Shown here piece by piece: positions 63,801 through 64,000 of a stretch of 64,000 nt of DNA. Under the pieces are notes generated by a model. It did no database searches. It saw only the letters and a program-made list of their open reading frames with translations, and was not told where the DNA came from. Each line of letters begins with the position of its first letter. The first letter of the stretch is position 1. The DNA lies in NCBI GenBank assembly GCA_965223405.1, contig CBDCWO010000006.1:1984001-2048000 (forward strand). The letters are read 5' to 3'. The stretch comes from CBDCWO01 sp965223405. Lineage in GTDB: Bacteria > Bacteroidota > Bacteroidia > Chitinophagales > Saprospiraceae. A program made the translations under genes and the position numbers.

Positions 63801-64000
63801 TTTAGCAGTTTGTGGATTCGACTTTCATGGACCTAAAGGTCATATTTCTTTTGATCCAAAATTAAGTCCCGAAAATTTTAAAGCACCCTTTACTACCGCA
63901 TCCGGCTGGGGTTCGTTTACACAAAAACGAGATGCCAACAAACAGACCTGCCGAATCCAGATGGCTTACGGTCAGGTAAGGTTGCAGCAAATTACCATAA
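60838..64000 (+). CDS. GH116-family glycosidase, TAT-exported, with embedded levanase-type domain (3' end outside window)
   Basis: At least 1,054 residues from the ATG at 60838; open at the right edge. Twin-arginine signal: SRRDFVKKMALGAGVLV. The N-terminal beta-sandwich of GH116 (about 65-270, IGMPVGGVGCGQLYLGGDG) is interrupted at about 278-445 by a module (FEDFEKGNYHQWEAQGEAFG, FRISGGYHPGKTALNLLIDG, GSIAVDHIVFTD) resembling a domain known from GH32 levanase-type proteins. The sandwich resumes (SWTLFQPSEH, TYILSWFFPYL). From about 570 the alpha/alpha-barrel has DSSLPYWLLDRSFIPIDCMAS, GWEGVECCPGTCQHVWQYAQ and YGPMGWVSSLYLGAL. GH116 includes GBA2 glucosylceramidase and bacterial beta-glucosidases/xylosidases. 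Substrate unknown. Confidence 0.88.
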   Translation, partial: MSQENMNSPADSRRDFVKKMALGAGVLVSPPWKPFAGPFNLNKDSHLIPADKKLSKEWIQALYERGTPEQYTFLANELKYIGMPVGGVGCGQLYLGGDGRLWLWHIFKTVYTREKNHGQRFKAMTLGGHYANPDQVFERETHPVSQGTAIRISSDGKTITKQLSSRDFKNISFRGEYPIGKIKYHDNDLPVEINLEAFSPFIPTDLDRSALPVTIMCYKVKNTSSKVIQVELAGWLENAVLPYLESGKEGIRRNTLVAGKNRLTVYSTAEAISSDFKEVKQDVVFEDFEKGNYHQWEAQGEAFGSMPIKKGTEGVPVQGELGDYFVSSFNVPALKGKPNTNTYHHGRITLADKYTGSLTSKPFTISHRFITFRISGGYHPGKTALNLLIDGKIVRSQTGDHHGKMAMRNFDVRDFIGENAVLQVIDNHQGIWGSIAVDHIVFTDKKPTNLKIEDMEGYGSMSWTLFQPSEHAKSALNLEVDMTPDEIFDSLQHQKELSTESKPMNSKQLGALSEQLTLQPGEAKEVTYILSWFFPYLNEQETQTGQLLALKDIQFLNRHYHNWFNSANQVAEFVASEFKQLAGITRLWNHTWYDSSLPYWLLDRSFIPIDCMASNTFLWFDNGRIWGWEGVECCPGTCQHVWQYAQGMARIFPKAERILRESTDLGYSFRDDGGLGHRDETAGQYGKSVAHDGHCGTIMRIYREHKLSSDNTFLKHNYQKIKKAVQYIIHEDKDQDGLLEGAQANTLDARWYGPMGWVSSLYLGALAAGKEMALEIGDQPFADICTDLIEKGQKNMVEKLFNGEYFIHIPDRINHPNAISSNDGCHIDQVLGQSFAKQIGIPGRIIPVKETVLALESIWKYNFAPDAFAYQEKHKPIKGARIYATQGEAGTIMTTWPKSDNDEWAVPGMANREEGSDRWQGPGGYFDETMNGFEYQVASHMIWEGMIEKGLATAKAVHDRYHALKRNPFNEIECSDHYSRSMASYGVFLAVCGFDFHGPKGHISFDPKLSPENFKAPFTTASGWGSFTQKRDANKQTCRIQMAYGQVRLQQITI

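Overview
The window comes from an AT-rich member of the Bacteroidota, most likely marine. The evidence is a SusC/SusD pair with SusE-like and LamG surface proteins, lipoprotein signals, several TAnnTTTG-type -7 boxes, and IS21, IS66, IS256 and IS982 elements. The window opens inside a giant lipid/polyketide synthase gene (minus strand, C-terminus beyond base 1) with order KS-AT-KS-six ACPs-KR, preceded in its operon by an acyl-CoA dehydrogenase.

From 10.5 to 12.2 kb an intact tRNA-Asn(GTT) is followed by four 402-bp tandem units. Each unit has a terminator palindrome, a 96-residue GIY-YIG nuclease ORF and a wrecked tRNA-Asn copy; in three of the four the wrecked tRNA carries two GC-rich palindromes. 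A decayed copy lies at 21.5 kb. From 12.2 to 25.6 kb is an insertion-sequence graveyard. An IS21 element cut the start of a SnoaL-like lipoprotein gene, an IS66 element sits inside an IS982-type element, and an IS256 element split a roughly 1,458-residue PQQ-propeller lipoprotein gene. All four have recognisable ends and target duplications. The split gene belongs to a four-gene minus-strand operon (FtsX-type permease, LolD-type ATPase, PQQ/PA14 lipoprotein, CxC membrane protein) that I cannot assign to a described system.

From 30.9 to 42.1 kb are a GH123-type glycosidase, a metallophosphoesterase, and a compact operon for oxidative N-demethylation: a dimethylglycine/sarcosine dehydrogenase-like flavoprotein, ETF beta and alpha, a membrane FeS ETF:quinone reductase, and PurU. 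A divergent XRE-cupin regulator flanks it. From 42.4 to 51.6 kb is a minus-strand Sus-type locus: MORN protein, surface phosphodiesterase with an embedded LamG domain, DUF1735/double-LamG protein, SusD, and a SusC gene broken by a 240-bp duplication and frameshifts. Divergent from it, 51.8-57.6 kb encodes a complete 2-aminoethylphosphonate (AEP) pathway (PhnA, PhnY, PhnW), a second XRE-cupin regulator paralogous to the first, and an OPA/GlpT-like transporter.

The window ends with a secreted endonuclease/exonuclease/phosphatase-family protein, an S1 sulfatase and a TAT-exported GH116 glycosidase that runs off the right edge.

My main functional inference is that the paralogous regulators, phosphodiesterase-bearing Sus locus, demethylation operon and AEP operon may form one regulon for aminophosphonate-decorated, possibly N-methylated, invertebrate glycoconjugates. 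The tRNA-linked GIY-YIG array is the most unusual DNA structure seen.
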